Assembly (NCBI GenBank): GCA_051294375.1
Contig: CM119264.1
Location: 29,066,204-29,130,203, forward strand
Reading direction: 5' to 3'
Source: Paraspadella gotoi
Lineage: Eukaryota; Chaetognatha
Length of the DNA: 64,000 bases
The translations under genes and the position numbers were made by a program. Of the stretch, positions 1-12,384 are shown in pieces. Positions within the stretch are counted from its first letter, which is position 1, and every line of letters starts with the position of its first letter. The notes under the pieces are model-generated. The model ran no database searches, had not been told where the DNA came from, and was given only the letters and a program-made list of their open reading frames with translations.

Positions 1-427
1 AAGAGAGAGAAAGAGAGAGAAGAGAGAGAAGAGAGAGAGAAGAGAGAGAGAGACGGAGGGAGAACGGAGGGAGAGAGAGAGAGAGAGAGCCTGAACTCGT
101 TTTTTTTAACGATTCCAGAAAGGCCGCGCGCTGATCAAATATATATGTTTTTTTTTTAGAAAGAAAAAAATAATCAGAATTTTTCAAAAAACGAACGATC
201 ACGCAAGGAGAATCGCACACAAAGAGAGACAGAGAGAAACTGAACTCGTTTTTAAACGATTCAGAAAGGCAGCGCCTAAAAAAATATATATATAATTAAA
301 AAATAAATAAAAGAAAGGCAAAAAATGTTACAATGGTTTACAATTGGAAACTTTTCCCAATTTTTTTCCAATCGCAGCTTGTAAAAGATTGATTTTATTT
401 TTATTTGTATTAAAATTAAGATATAGC
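1..427. repeat. AG microsatellite followed by AT-rich DNA
   Basis: The window opens in a run of AG dinucleotides interrupted by AAG (1-90), followed by AT-rich sequence with poly-T and poly-A tracts. Short ORFs here are low complexity. I see no gene. Confidence 0.8.
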
Positions 428-1482
428 TTCTCATTAAAAAAATCCTTTGAGTTCCCATTTTTATTAGATTTTTAAAAAAAATTTTTTGAATTTCATCTTC
501 AATATTATATACTGCAATATGTAAATTAGCTTAAAGCATTTCTATATACTAATTTGGATATTATAATCAGTACTATAATCTCATTTGCATATTGCAGTAA
601 ATCATAATGAAGTGGAAATTCAAACAAAAAATACTTAAATCCAAATGTAATGAGAAAATATCAAAGCTATTTTAAATTGAGAAGCCATATCTAAATTTTT
701 AAACTTACTATGATTGCACACTTTTGTAAAACTCTATCATAATTTATAATAATTTTTTATTTTAAAAAAAAACGTTAAGTCAACAGCCAAACCTATAAAA
801 GCGTAGTACTTTTTATAGTAAAAACCACGTGACGGCCGACGACGACGACGCGACGTCACAAAGAAGCTCACCCGAATCAATATCAAGCCTGAAGAGCCTG
901 AACCGGCTTCGCCGGTCATGGCTTGATAAAAAGGAGGAAAAAGATTTAAAGAGTTTATATTTAGAAAGTGGAAAAGTCAAGTAAAGATAGAAGGTTGAAA
1001 GAAAAATAGGGAAAAAGACGAAGATTAAATTTATAAATAGAAAGAGAGAATATTTTTTTTTTTTTAAAAAGTAGGGATAATGAAAGCGTAAAATGGAAGA
1101 AAGGAGTGGAAGAAAAATAAAAGATTTTAAAAGAATTTAAAAAAATTGAGGAAAAAAGAAACTATTAAAAGGATTAAAAAAAGATGAGGAAAAAAGAAAC
1201 TATTAAAAGGATTTAAAAAAGATGAGGGATACAAAAAAATAAAAGAGCAAAGGAATAATAAAAAGGGGGCGCGAAAATTGTGAGGAAAAAAAAAAGAGAT
1301 AAAATCTAAGAATAATGAAAAACAGGAGGGAATTTTTTTTTTTGGGAGAGGCGGAGCGGAGTCGGGCGAGCAACGGTAACGCCCGGGGGAAAAAGGCCAA
1401 TGTTAAATAAAAAAAATAATTAATAGCTAACAAACCCGCGCGAAATTAAAAAAAACAAGTCTGGAGGTTCGCAGGTGAATGG

Positions 1483-1483
1483 G

Positions 1484-1538
<55 letters not shown>

Positions 1539-1560
1539 TTCTCTCTCCCTTTCTATCTCT
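1483..1560. repeat. CT dinucleotide microsatellite
   Basis: A pure CT run is followed by imperfect CTTT/CTAT units. The same locus recurs in copy B at about 6775-6835. Confidence 0.9.
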
Positions 1561-1654
1561 ATCTCGCTTTTCACAAAACCCTGTTGGTTTTCTTTCTCTT
1601 TTTTTTCCTCATGTGAGCTAATCGTTTTCCCAAGCACCGTTTCTTATCAACCAC

Positions 1655-1910
1655 GACTCCTCCTTTCTTTTCCTTTTTAATCTTTTCTCTCAACATTAAA
1701 AAGTGACATCTCCTCATTCAGACCCTTTTCCTCCCTTCCTCCTTTCTTTTCCTTTTTAATCTTTTCTCTCAACATTAAAAAGTGAGATCTCCTCATTCAG
1801 ACCCTTTTCCTCCCTTCCTCCTTTCTTTTCCTTTTTAATCTTTTCTCTCAACATTAAAAAGTGACATCTCCTCATTCAGACCCTTTTCCTCCCTTCCTCC
1901 TTTATTTTTC
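1655..1910. repeat. Tandem array, unit about 80 bp, three full copies
   Basis: The unit runs from CTCCTTTCTTTTCCTTTTT through CTCAACATTAAAAAGTGACA to CAGACCCTTTTCCTCCCTTC. The three copies are near identical and head to tail. The array recurs at about 6945-7180 in copy B. Confidence 0.85.
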
Positions 1911-2079
1911 TTTTTCTTCACCATCTTTAAGTTTTCCATATTCATTCTCCTAATTCTCCCCGTTCGTCTCACTTTCTACCAACTTCTCTCGATTCTCCTT
2001 TCCTGTTATCCTATCCCTGCTGGCGGCTGGTTCTCCCATTCCCCTCAACCTGTACCTAATTCTCCCGATACTCCTTCAT

Positions 2080-2640
2080 TGTTCTTCTCCACTACTTGCC
2101 TGGTGGTTGTCCCTATTCTCCTAACCAAGTGCCCAAATTTATTCAATCTGGTTCCCTGTTCTCCTCGACTGGTTGGCCGCTGGGTGTTTCAATTCTCTTC
2201 ACCCTTTAACTTATTCTCCCAAATCTTCTCCATTCTCCTCGACTGGTTGGTGGCTGGTTCTCTCCATTATCTTCACCCTTTACCCAATTCTCCCAAATCT
2301 TCTTCTTTGTTCTCCTCAACTGGTTGGTGGATGGTTCTCTCCTTTCTCCTCACCCTTTACCCAATTCAACTAAAAATTTTCTTCTTCATTCTCCTCGATT
2401 GGTTCATTCCATTCTCAACACCCTCTACCCAATTCTCCGAAATCTTCTTCTTCATTCTCCTCGATTGGTTCATTCCATTCTCCACACCCTCTACCCAATT
2501 CTCCTAAATATTCTTCCTCGTTCTCCTTGACTGGTTTTCTCCATTCTCCACACTCTCTACCCAATTCTCCCAAATATTTTTCTCCGTTCTCCTCGACTGG
2601 TTGGCGGCTGGTTCCTCGGTTCTCTCTTTGTTCTCGCGTA
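2080..2640. repeat. Minisatellite, unit about 80 bp
   Basis: Imperfect repeats are built on TCTCCTCGACTGGTTGGTGG and CACCCTTTACCCAATTCTCC, repeated about seven times. The long plus-strand reading frames here translate the repeat and carry no recognisable protein signature. The copy B equivalent is at about 7370-7920. Confidence 0.8.
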
Positions 2641-2684
2641 ATTACCCCCAAGTAATTGGCTTTTCCTTTCGACCCTCGGCCCCG

Positions 2685-2790
2685 GACGCGCATTTTCTTT
2701 GGGGCCCGAGACGCGCATTTTCTTTGGAGCCCGAGACGCGCATTTTCTTTGGGGCTCGAGACGCGCATTTTTTAAATGCCCCTGACACGC
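2685..2790. repeat. Short tandem repeat, unit about 29 bp, four copies
   Basis: The core GACGCGCATTTTCTTTGG is repeated four times, the last copy diverged. The copy B equivalent at 7960-8060 carries many indels. Confidence 0.8.
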
Positions 2791-3079
2791 ATTTTAACTC
2801 GGCAGTAAGGATAAAAGTGACAGAAATTGAAATTTACTAGAATTGTAGATAAAATTTATTCATAGTATTTTTTGAACTTATCCAGGCAACAATAAAATAA
2901 AGACGGTGAGACAGAGAGAGAGAGAGAGGGAGAGAGGGAATTAGCTCATACCCTCAGGTTCCCGTTTTTTGTCGACGTTCCATTCGTTTCTTCTCCAACT
3001 AAAAAAACTGACGTTTCCCGAAATAGAAAGATAATCAGAAAATTACGAAAATCCTTATGGACACAAAACAAACTACCAT

Positions 3080-3133
<54 letters not shown>

Positions 3134-3389
3134 CCGAAAATGGGAAACAATTGTCAAGAGACTTCATCCGTCTCGTCTTTTAATCCTCCGCTCGGTTTTT
3201 CCAAGATTATGAGTCTTAGTTTTTCAAACGGAAATTTTCCGACGTCTCCTTTTTCTTTCTCCTTTTTCTTTCTCTTTTTTCTTTTTCTTTTCTTCTTCTT
3301 ATTTTTTATCTTTCTTTTTTTCACAATGCGATTTCCTTTATCTTGCTTGAGAATTTTGGTGGCGACCAATTGTAACTTTGATTATTATT

Positions 3390-3530
3390 TTGCGGAAGAC
3401 GATGCCTGCGAGCAGTTCACCGTCCGTTGCACACAAGTTCCCGAACTTGTGTGAATCAGCAGGGCACGAACCGGAATCCTTTGGGTTGGGAGGAGCTCGT
3501 GCTACCTCCCGCGCCATAGGTGCAGCAGAT
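3390..3530 (-). mobile_element. tRNA-derived SINE-like element, copy 1
   Basis: Read on the minus strand, this has a Pol III box-A-like stretch (TGGCGCGGGAGGTAGCAC), then a box-B-like stretch (GGTTCGTGCCC). A shared body follows, with TGCTGATTCACACAAG and TTGTGTGCAACGGA, and then an A/T-rich tail. The body matches 20890-21045 and partly 53410-53580, which makes this a dispersed family. Boundaries are approximate. Confidence 0.55.
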
Positions 3531-4077
3531 TCTGGGACGAGTAACGGGGTGTGAAATACTAGCGCTACAATTTTCAATTATCTGCGTCTGTCAGTCGCTT
3601 TTCGAATTCAATGCATCTTAATATCATTCGCTTTTCTTTCTGTCGCTATTTTCATTCATGTGTTAATTTTTTTCTGATTTCATTTTTTCTCTCCACTTTC
3701 TTTTATTTCTTCTGTACTATTTTTCCTATCACATATTTTTTAGTCATCTTTCCCTTTGTCATCATTTTTTTGTGTCCTCATTTTCCCCCCTCTTGTCTTC
3801 CTTTTGTCATCATTTTTCTCTTTCATTTTTTTTTCTGTCATCAATATCCCATGTCTCTTCTTCCTTGTCATCCTTTTTCTTCTGTCATCATTTTCCCTTG
3901 TCATATCTTTCTTCCTTCATCAGTTTTCATCGAGTATCGCTTTGTTTTTTTCTTCCTCTTCCTCTTCCCCATACCCTTCCTCCTACCCATCCCCTTCCTC
4001 TTCCTCAATCCTTGTTTTGTTTCCAAAAAAGACGAACTCTCCAGAATTTCATTGCGACTTAAGTTAAGCCTCTTTCT

Positions 4078-4250
4078 CTTTTCTTTTCTCTTTTCCTTTC
4101 CTTTCCTTTCCTTTCCTTTCCTTTCCTTTCCTTTCCTTTCCTTTCTTTTCCTTTCTTTTCCTTTCTTTGCCTTTATTTTCCTTTCCTTTCCTTTCCTTTC
4201 CTTTCCTTTCCTTTCCTTTCTTTTCCTTTCTTTTCCTATCCTTTATATTC
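4078..4250. repeat. CCTTT pentanucleotide array
   Basis: About 30 units of CCTTT with occasional CTTTT variants. It recurs at 9355-9520 in copy B with small indels. The long ORFs on both strands here are translated repeat. Confidence 0.9.
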
Positions 4251-4511
4251 ATTTTCTTTTCATTAAAAATCAAGCCTCAACTTAAAAAACATAAGGGTCA
4301 ATTCAGCGCTTTTTTTCGCTTCGTAAAAAAGTACAGCGTGTTCCTTAAAGTCAGTTCTGCCAAATCACCCTGTAAAACCTTACAAGGTTTCGGGAAATTT
4401 CTCTCATCTTTCCCCTTCTCTTCTTTCCGTCTCGTTTGTCCCGAGAGAAGATAAGAAATGAGATAAATGAAGAGAGAAAATAATGAAAAGAAAAACGGGT
4501 GAAGGCTCCAG

Positions 4512-4512
<1 letters not shown>

Positions 4513-4562
<50 letters not shown>
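4513..4562. repeat. CT dinucleotide microsatellite
   Basis: A pure CT run. The equivalent run in copy B (9785-9858) is longer, consistent with slippage or a different consensus quality. Confidence 0.9.
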
Positions 4563-4563
<1 letters not shown>

Positions 4564-4683
4564 CTTTGACCTCTCTGCACGTCTACAGACTCATCTCATT
4601 TTCCAAATCGGTTCTCACTTCACCTCTCGCCCTTCTAACTCTCCTCTCTTTTTCCCAATTCGTTCACCCATTCTGCTTTTTTA

Positions 4684-5490
4684 GTTGCACTGCGTATTCT
4701 CTTTAGGTCGGTCGGTCAGTCGGTATGTCTGTGTGTCGATCTGTTAAAAAGGCTTAAAATTTCAGTAGTAATTGATCAATTTAGTTTATACTTGATAGGA
4801 AGGTAAGGAACTATAAGACCTTTAATATTCATATGTATTATACTAAAATTTAATACAGCACAGATCATAAAGTACTGTAAAGTATATATTATATTTAATA
4901 GACTAGTAAGTTATCCATGAATAATGATTATGCATTAAAGCGTAGCAAAAAAATCAAAATCAAGGAGAATCAAAATTCGAATAGTAGATTATGAACAGGC
5001 TTGTACCTGTGAACTATTTTAAATAAAAAAAAATTATTTGTTAATTTTTGCGTAGTCTATAATTATAAATAGTACTCACCATAGAAAATTTCCGAATTTT
5101 AAAATGTTTTTTCATCATTTTTAAAAGCAGATGCGAATTCTTTAAAAAAAGTTGATAAAAGGAAATATAACTCTTTTTAAAAAATTTAAAAAATCTTAAA
5201 AACTATTATAATTAACCTATAATTAAATTTTAGTATAAAAAATATAGATTTTTTAATTTTTAGCTAAATTAATAAAATAATTATTTATTAAGACTTATAA
5301 TTTCCTTTATCAACTTTTTAAGAGAAATTATAATCTGCTTTCAAAACTAAGAAGTAAGAAATATCAATGTTTTCTAGTACAAGACTGTTCATAATCAACT
5401 ATTCGAATTTTACGCCTTATTATGCATATATTTTATACTAGTGTATTCACGAATCATAATCACTTGACCACAAAGTAAATGCGGTGCAAC
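4684..5490. mobile_element. Foldback/TIR-type non-autonomous repeat, copy A
   Basis: The ends are inverted: GTTGCACTGCGT at 4684 and ATGCGGTGCAAC ending at 5490, matching at 11 of 12 positions. The interior folds back: AGTTGATAAAAGGAAATATAA near 5150 pairs with TTATAATTTCCTTTATCAAC near 5297, and GATTATGAACAGGCTTGTAC near 4987 pairs with GTACAAGACTGTTCATAATC near 5377. A CGGTCGGTCAGTCGGTATGT stretch just inside the left end is shared with 18946-19224 and 41803-42146. No coding capacity is visible. Homology between family members continues a little past the TIRs, so the true ends are uncertain. Confidence 0.6.
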
Positions 5491-5660
5491 ACGTTAGAAG
5501 GACCGTTCTTATTTTTTCTTTCTTTTGCTCTTTTTTCTTGCTTTACTCTTAGTTTTAATCTTAACCAGAGAGAAAGGCTAAGGAAGAGAAATACATTTTC
5601 CATCAAAATTTTGAATACCTTTCCTTTTATTCGATTATCTTTTATTCAAAATTTCGTTCT

Positions 5661-5696
<36 letters not shown>

Positions 5697-8349
5697 ATTA
5701 AAGAATATAAGGGCTTCTCATTAAAAAATCCTTTGAGGTTCCATTTTTATTTAGATTTTTAAAAAAAATTTTTGAAATTTCATCTCACATATTATATACC
5801 TGCAATATGTAAATTAGCTTAAAGCATTTCTATATACTAATTTGGATATTATAATCAGTACTATAATCTCATTTGCATATTGCAGTAAATCATAATGAAG
5901 TGGAAATTCAAACAAAAAATACTTAAATCCAAATGTAATGAGAAAATATCAAACTATTTTAAAATTGAGAAGCCATATCTAAATTTTTAAACCTTACAAT
6001 GATTGCACACTTTTGTAAAACTCTTATCATAATTTATAATAATTTTTTATTTTAAAAAAACGGTAAGTCAACAGCCAAACCTATAAAAGCGTAGTACTTT
6101 TTATAGTAAAAACAGCGTGACGGCCGACGACGACGACGAGCACGTCACAAAGAAGCTCACCCGAATCAATATCAAGCCTGAACCGGCTTCGCCGGTCATG
6201 GCTTGATAAAAAAGAAGGAAAAAGATTTAAAGAGTTTATATTTAGAAAGTGGAAAAAGTCAAGTAAAGATAGAAGGTTGAAAGAAAAATAGGGAAAAAGA
6301 CGAAGATTTAAATTTATAAATAGAAAGAGAGAATATTTTTTTTTTTTTTAAAAAGTAGGGATAATGAAAGCGTAAAATGGAAGAAAGGAGTGAAGAAAAT
6401 AAAAAGATTTTTAAAAGAATTTAAAAAAATTTGAGGAAAAAGAAACTATTAAAAGGATTAAAAAAAGATGAGGAAAAAAGAACTATTAAAGGCAATTTAA
6501 AAAAGAATGAGGGATACAAAAAATAAAAGAGCAAAGGAATAATAAAAAGGGGGCCGCGAAAAATTGTGAGGAAAAAAAAAAGAGATAAAATCTAAGACCT
6601 AATGAAAAACAGGAGGGATTTTTTTTTTTGGGACGAGTGCGGAGCGGAGTCGGGCAGAGCAACGGTAACGCCCGGGGGAAAAAAGGCCAATGTTACATAA
6701 AAAAGATAATTTAATAGCTAACAAACCCGCGCGAAATTAAAAAAAACAAGTCTGGAGGTTCGCAGGTGAATGGGATTCTCTCTCTCTCTCTCTCCCTCTC
6801 TCTCTCTCTCTCTCACTCTTCTCTCTCCCTTTCTATCTCTATCTCGCTTTTCACAAAACCCTGTTGGTTTTCTTTCCTTTTTTTTCCTCATGTGAGGCTA
6901 ATCGTTTTCCAAGCACCGTTTCTTATCAACCACGACTCCTCCTTTCTTTTCCTTTTTAATCTTTTCTCTCAACATTAAAAAGTGACATCTCCTCATTCAG
7001 ACCCCTTTTCTCCCTTCCTCCTTTCTTTTCCTTTTTAATCCTTTTCTCTCAACATTAAAAAGTGAGATCTCGTCATTCAGACCCTTTTCCTCCCTTCCTC
7101 CTTTCTTTTCCTTTTTAATCTTTTCTCTCAACATTAAAAAGTGACATCTCCTCATTCAGACCCTTTTCCTCCCTTCCTCCTTTATTTTTCTTTTTCTTCA
7201 CCATCTTTAAGTTTTCCATATTCATTTCTCCTAATTCTCCCCGTTCGTCTCACTTTCTACCAACTTCTCTCGATTCTCCTTTTCCTGTTATCTATCCCTG
7301 CTGGCGCTGGTTCTCCCAATTCCCCTCAACCTGTACCTAATTCTCCCGATACTCCCTTCATTGTTCTTCTCCACTACTTGCCTGGTGGTTGTCCTATTCT
7401 CCTAACCAAGTGCCCAAATTTATTCAATCTGGTTCCCTGTTCTCCTCGACTGGTTGGCCGCTGGGTGTTTCAATTCTCTTCACCCTTTAACATTATTCTC
7501 CCAATCTTCTCCATCTCCCTCGACTGGTTGGTGGCTGGTTCTCTCCATTATCTTCACCCTTTACCCAATTCTCCCAAAATCTTCTTCTTTGTTCTCCTCA
7601 ACTGGTTTGGTGGATGGTTTCTCTCCTTTCTCCTCACCCTTTACCCAATTCAACTAAAAATTTCTTCTTCATTCTCCTCGATTGGTTTCATTCCATTCTC
7701 AACACCCTCTACCCAATTCTCCGAAATCTTCTTCTTCATTCCTCGGATTGGTTCATTCCATTTCCACACCCTCTATCCCAATTCTCCTAAATATTCTTCC
7801 TCGTTCTCCTTGATGGTTTCTCCATTCTCCACACTCTCTACCCCAATTCTCCACAATATTTTTCTCCGTTCTCCTCGACTGGTTGGCGGCTGGTTCCTCG
7901 GTTCCTCTCTTGTGTCTCGCGTAATTACCCCAAGTAATTGGCTTTTCCTTTCGACCCTCGGCCCGGACCGCATTTCTTGGGGCCCGAGACGCGCATTTTC
8001 TTTGGAGCCCGAGACGGCGCATTTCTCTTTGGGGCCGCAGACGCGCATTTTTAAATGCCCCTGACACGCATTTTAACTCGCGTAAGGATAAAAGTGACAG
8101 AAATTGAAATTTACTAAATTGTAGATAAAATTTATTCATAGTATTTTTTGAACTTATCCAGGCAACATAAAATAAAGCGGTGAGACAGAGAGAGGAGAAG
8201 AGGGAGAGAGGGAATTAGCTCATACCCTCAGGTCCGTTTTTTGTCGACGTCCATTCGTTCTTCTCCAACTAAAAAAACTGACTTTCCCGGAAATAGAAAG
8301 ATAATCAGAAAATTACGAAATCCTTATGGACAACAAAACAAACTACCAT

Positions 8350-8381
<32 letters not shown>

Positions 8382-8664
8382 CTCTCTCTCTCTCTCTCTC
8401 TCTCCCGAAAATGGGAAACAATTGTCAAGAAGACTTCATCCGTCTCGTCTTTTAATCCTCCGCTCGGTTTTTTCCAAGATTATGAGTCTTAGTTTTTCAA
8501 CGGAAAATTTTCCGACGTCTCCTTTTTCTTTCTCCTTTTTCTTCTCTCTTTTCTTTTTCTTTTCTTCTTCTTATTTTTTATCTTCTTTTTTCAACTATGC
8601 GATTTCCTTTATCTTGCTTGAGAATTTTGGTGGCGACCAATTGTAACTTTGATTATTATTTTGC

Positions 8665-8810
8665 GGCAAGACGATGCCTGCGAGCAGTTCACCGTCCGTT
8701 GCACACAAGTTCCCGAACTTGTGTGAATCAGCAAGGGCACGAACCGAATCCTTTGGGTTGGGAGGAGCTCGTGCTACCTCCCGCGCCATAGGTGGCAGCA
8801 GATTCTGGGA
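8665..8810 (-). mobile_element. tRNA-derived SINE-like element, duplicate of copy 1
   Basis: This is the copy of the 3390-3530 element carried by the segmental duplication. It has the same box-A/box-B-like head and body with a few indels, and is not an independent insertion. Confidence 0.5.
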
Positions 8811-9781
8811 CGAAGTAACGGGGTGTGAAATACTAGCGCTACAATTTTCAATTATCTGCGTCTGTCAGTCGGTTTCGAATTCAATGCATCTTAATATCAT
8901 TCGCTTTTCTTTCTGTCGCTATTTTCATTCATGTGTTAATTTTTTCTGAATTTCATTTTTCTCTCCACTTTCTTATTTCTTTCTGTACTATTTTTCCTAT
9001 CACATATTTTTTAGTCATCTTTCCTTTTGTCATCATTTTTTTGTGTCCTCATTTTCCCCCTCTTGTCTTCCTTTGTCATCATTTTTCTCTTTCATTTTTT
9101 TCTGTCATCAATATCCCATGCTCTTCTTCCTTGTCATCCTTTTCTTCTGTCATCATTTTCCCTTGTCATATCTTTCTTCCTTCATCATTTTTCATCGAGT
9201 ATCGCTTTGTTTTTTTCTTCCTCTTCCTCTTCCCCATACCCTTCCTCCTACCCATCCCCTTCCTCTTCCTCAATCCTTGTTTTGTTTTCTCAAAAAAGAC
9301 GAACTCTCCCAGAATTTCATTGCGACTTAAGTTAAGCCTCTTTTCTCTTTCTTTTTCTCTTTCCTTCCTTTCCTTCCTTTCCTTTCCTTTCCTTTCCTTT
9401 CCTTTCCTTTCCTTTCTTTTCCTTTCTTTTCTTTTCTTTGCCTTTATTTTCCTTTCCTTTCCTTTCCTTTCCTTTCCTCCTTTCCTTTCTTTTTCCTTTC
9501 TTTTCCTATCCTTTATATTCATTTTCTTTTCATTAAAAATCAAGCCTCAACTTAAAAAACATAAGGGTCAATTCAGCGCTTTTTTCGCTTCGTAAAAAAA
9601 GTACAGCGTGTTCCTTAAAGTCAGTTCTGCCAAATCACCCTGTAAACCTTACAAGGTTTCGGGAAATTTCTCTCATCTTTCCCCTTCTCTTCTTTCCGTC
9701 TCGTTTGTCCCGAGAGAAGATAAGAAATGAGATAAATGAAGAGAGAAAATAATGAAAAGAAAAACGGGTGAAGGCTCCAGA

Positions 9782-9844
<63 letters not shown>

Positions 9845-10480
9845 CTCTCTCTCTCTCCTTTGACTCTCTGCACGTCTACAGACCTCATCTCTTTCAAATC
9901 GGTTCTCACTTCACCTCTCGCCCTTCTAACTCTCCTCTCTTTTTCCCAATTCGTTCACCCCATTCTGCTTTTTTAGTTGCACTGCGTATTCTCTTTAGGT
10001 CGGTCGGTCAGTCGGTATGTCTGTGTGTCGATCTCGTTAAAAAGGCTTAAAATTGCAGTAGTAATTGATCAATTTAGTTTATACTTGAATAGGAAGGTAA
10101 GAGAACTATAAGACACTTTAATATTCAATATGTTATATACTAAAATTTAATAAGCACAGATCATAAAAGACGTAAAGTATATATTATATTTAATAGCTAG
10201 TAGGGGGGGGGGGTTATCCATAATATGATTATGGCATTAAAGCGTAGCAAAAAAATCAAAATCAAGGAGAATCAAAATTCCGAATAGTAGATTATGACAC
10301 AGGCTTGTACCTGTGACTATTATTAAATAAAAAAAAATTATTTGTTAATTTTTGCGTAAGTCTATAATTATAAATAGTACTCACCATAAGAAATTTCCGA
10401 ATTTTAAAATGTTTTTTCAATCATTTTTAAAAAAACAGATGCGAATTCTTTAAAAAAAAGTTGAATAAAAAGGAAATATA

Positions 10481-11754
10481 TGGCAACGGGAGGAATAACC
10501 TGTGATAACCCGGGGCGGCGGTATCTCACGCAACTTGGCGTGGGGCTGCGGACCTCAGTGACCGCCTCCTGTCAACTGGCATTTTATACCCGGCACCCGT
10601 CCACATTAAGCCAAACCGGGACACGCCAGGATTGAACCCGGACCCCACGATGGAATGAGATGATTTAGCTTGCTCAGGCCATTGAGACAAGGCTGAGGAC
10701 GGAATACACAGCAGTGAGGCAGCTTTAAGTCTTGCTGCCACAGGAATCCCCCAACCTGCTTCTCCACAACGGGGCCTCATCCTGAGAGATGTCTGAGAGA
10801 AAGTTTTGATCCATTGCCATAGGAGAGCGGGCGAGCGAGCGATGCGAGCGGAAGCGTTAAATTCGCGTGAGAGAAGTAGGGCATAAGGCGTGATAATGCA
10901 TACCCCAAGCGACGTAAGCGTGGGGGGCGCAATGGTGCGGCAGCGGTGCGTGTTCGAGAGTAGGCTCACCACTTATGGCAAAGCCGGGTTGCCTGTGGAT
11001 GCCCATTGGGATGGGGCATCTCATACCTGTTGCTTTGGGGCTTTCCGACCTCAGTGACGCATCCAGTTCCACTGGCCCGTTACCCTAGACGGTCTCGCTT
11101 TGGCCAACGCAGAGGAAGCATTAGGACTGTGGATGAACACTAGCGCCTGGGGAATGGTGTGGTTCCCCTCTGAGTCCCAATGATTTTGGCTGAACGATGG
11201 TGGACGTGAGGGGGTGTGAATATACTGCCGACAGGATCCCGGACCAAGACATCACTCAGGTTCCCAAAGCCTGAGAGGTGTCTGACCAGACTGGTCACCA
11301 TAGTGGGGAGAGAGGAAGAAGAGAGAGCCGCGAGTGTTGTGGGGGCATAGCGTTTGTTCGTAGCGGTACCCAGGGGCATAGGCGTTGTCGTAAGCGTACC
11401 CAAAGTCGGCAGGGCATAGCGTTTGTTGTAGCGTGACCCTGAAAGGTGGCGCGGTGTTCGATGAGTAGGGCTCACCACTTATGGCAACACGGGTTGCCTT
11501 GTGATGCCCATTGGATGGGGCATCTCACTGTTGGCTTTGGGGGCTTCCGACGCCTCCAGTGACGCATCCAGTCCTGGGCGGCGGTTCCGACACCTAAGGA
11601 CGGTCTCGCTTTGGTGCAAACGCAGGGAGGGAAGGTCATCTTAAAGGACTGTGGAATGGAACATCTAACGCCTTGGGATTGTCGTGTTCCCCTCTGAGCC
11701 AATGGATTTGGCTGAAACGATTGTGGACGTGAGGCGGTGTGAATATACTGCCAC
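10481..11754. mobile_element. 1,274-bp insertion of a GC-richer, roughly 500-bp-unit repeat
   Basis: ATATA occurs immediately before and after the insert (10476-10480 and 11755-11759) but only once at the homologous site in copy A, so this is a clean insertion with a 5-bp target duplication. The ends are weakly inverted (TGGCAAC against GTGGCAGT). Inside are about 2.5 tandem units, each beginning TATGGCAA and containing GGGGCATCTCAC-like and TCAGTGACGCATCCAGT-like stretches; the second and third end in GTGTGAATATACTGCC. Minus-strand frames of up to 148 aa cross unit borders and look non-coding. Confidence 0.6.
10620..10720 (-). other. tRNA-like (box A/box B) segment inside the insertion
   Basis: On the minus strand, CTCAATGGCCTGAGC resembles a D-arm/box A. 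About 40 bases later GGTCCGGGTTCAATCC matches a box B/T-arm. I could not fold a complete acceptor stem, so this looks like the head of a tRNA-derived retroelement rather than a tRNA gene. Confidence 0.35.
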
Positions 11755-12259
11755 ATATAACTCTTTTTAAAAATTTAAAAAAAAATCTTAAAAGAAACTA
11801 TTATAATAACCTTAATTAAATTTAAGTATTAAAATATAGAGATTTTTTTAATTTTTAGCTAAATTAATAAAATAATGTATTTTTAGACTTATAATTTCCT
11901 TTATCAACTTTTTAAGAGAAATTATAATATTTGCTTTCAAAACTAAGAAGTAAGAAATATCAAATGTTTTCTAGTAGCAAGACTGTTCATAATCAACTAT
12001 TCGAATTTCTACGCCTTATTATGCATATATTTTATACTAGTGGTATTCACGAATCCATAATCACTTGAACCACAAAGTAAATGCGGTGCAACACGTTAGA
12101 GACCGTTTCTTATTTTTTTCTTTCTTTTTGCTCTTTTTTTCTTAGCTTTAACTCTAGTTTTAAATATTAAACCAAGAGAGACAAGGCTAAGGAAGAGAAA
12201 ATGTAAACATTTTCCATCAAAATTTTGAAATACTTTTCCTTTTATTCGATTATCTTTTA

Positions 12260-12279
12260 TTCAAAATTTCGTTTTTCCA

Positions 12280-12319
<40 letters not shown>

Positions 12320-12384
12320 TTCTCTCCTCGTCTCTCTCTCTCCTCTCATCTCTTATCTCTCTCTCTCTCTCTTTTCTCTCTTTT
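12260..12384. repeat. CT-rich microsatellite ending in an assembly gap
   Basis: Imperfect CT repeats run directly into 25 N (12385-12409). The gap is at the end of copy B, so the duplication junction here is unresolved. Confidence 0.85.

Larger units (their letters stand above)
428..5694. repeat. Segmental tandem duplication, copy A
   Basis: This roughly 5.3-kb block recurs in the same orientation at 5712-12300. Both copies contain, in order: an AT-rich start; a GACGACGACG stretch; a CT run; a short tandem array; an 80-bp minisatellite; GACGCGCATTTT repeats; a SINE-like unit; a CCTTT array; a second CT run; and a TIR/foldback element. Copy B differs mostly by one-base indels. No ORF keeps its reading frame between the two copies, and the longest ones are translated repeats, so I call no gene here. 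Confidence 0.85.
9976..12092. mobile_element. Foldback/TIR-type repeat, copy B, interrupted by an insertion
   Basis: Ends matching copy A lie at 9976 (GTTGCACTGCGT) and 12092 (ATGCGGTGCAAC). The element is split at 10480/11755 by a 1,274-bp insertion flanked by ATATA on both sides. Removing the insertion and one ATATA recovers the copy A order. A run of 11 G at 10204-10214 is absent from copy A and is probably a consensus error. Confidence 0.6.
5712..12300. repeat. Segmental tandem duplication, copy B (indel-rich)
   Basis: This is a direct repeat of 428-5694 with an extra 1,274-bp insertion at 10481-11754. Differences from copy A are dominated by one-base gains and losses, often at homopolymers or next to them, plus GC insertions such as CAACG for CAAG. 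That pattern resembles raw long-read gap filling. Treat copy number and frameshifts here with caution. Confidence 0.8.

Noticed and set aside
7141-8064. 307-aa plus-strand ORF
   Set aside because: Crosses the 80-bp minisatellite; the frame is not kept in the duplicate copy at 2079-2768.
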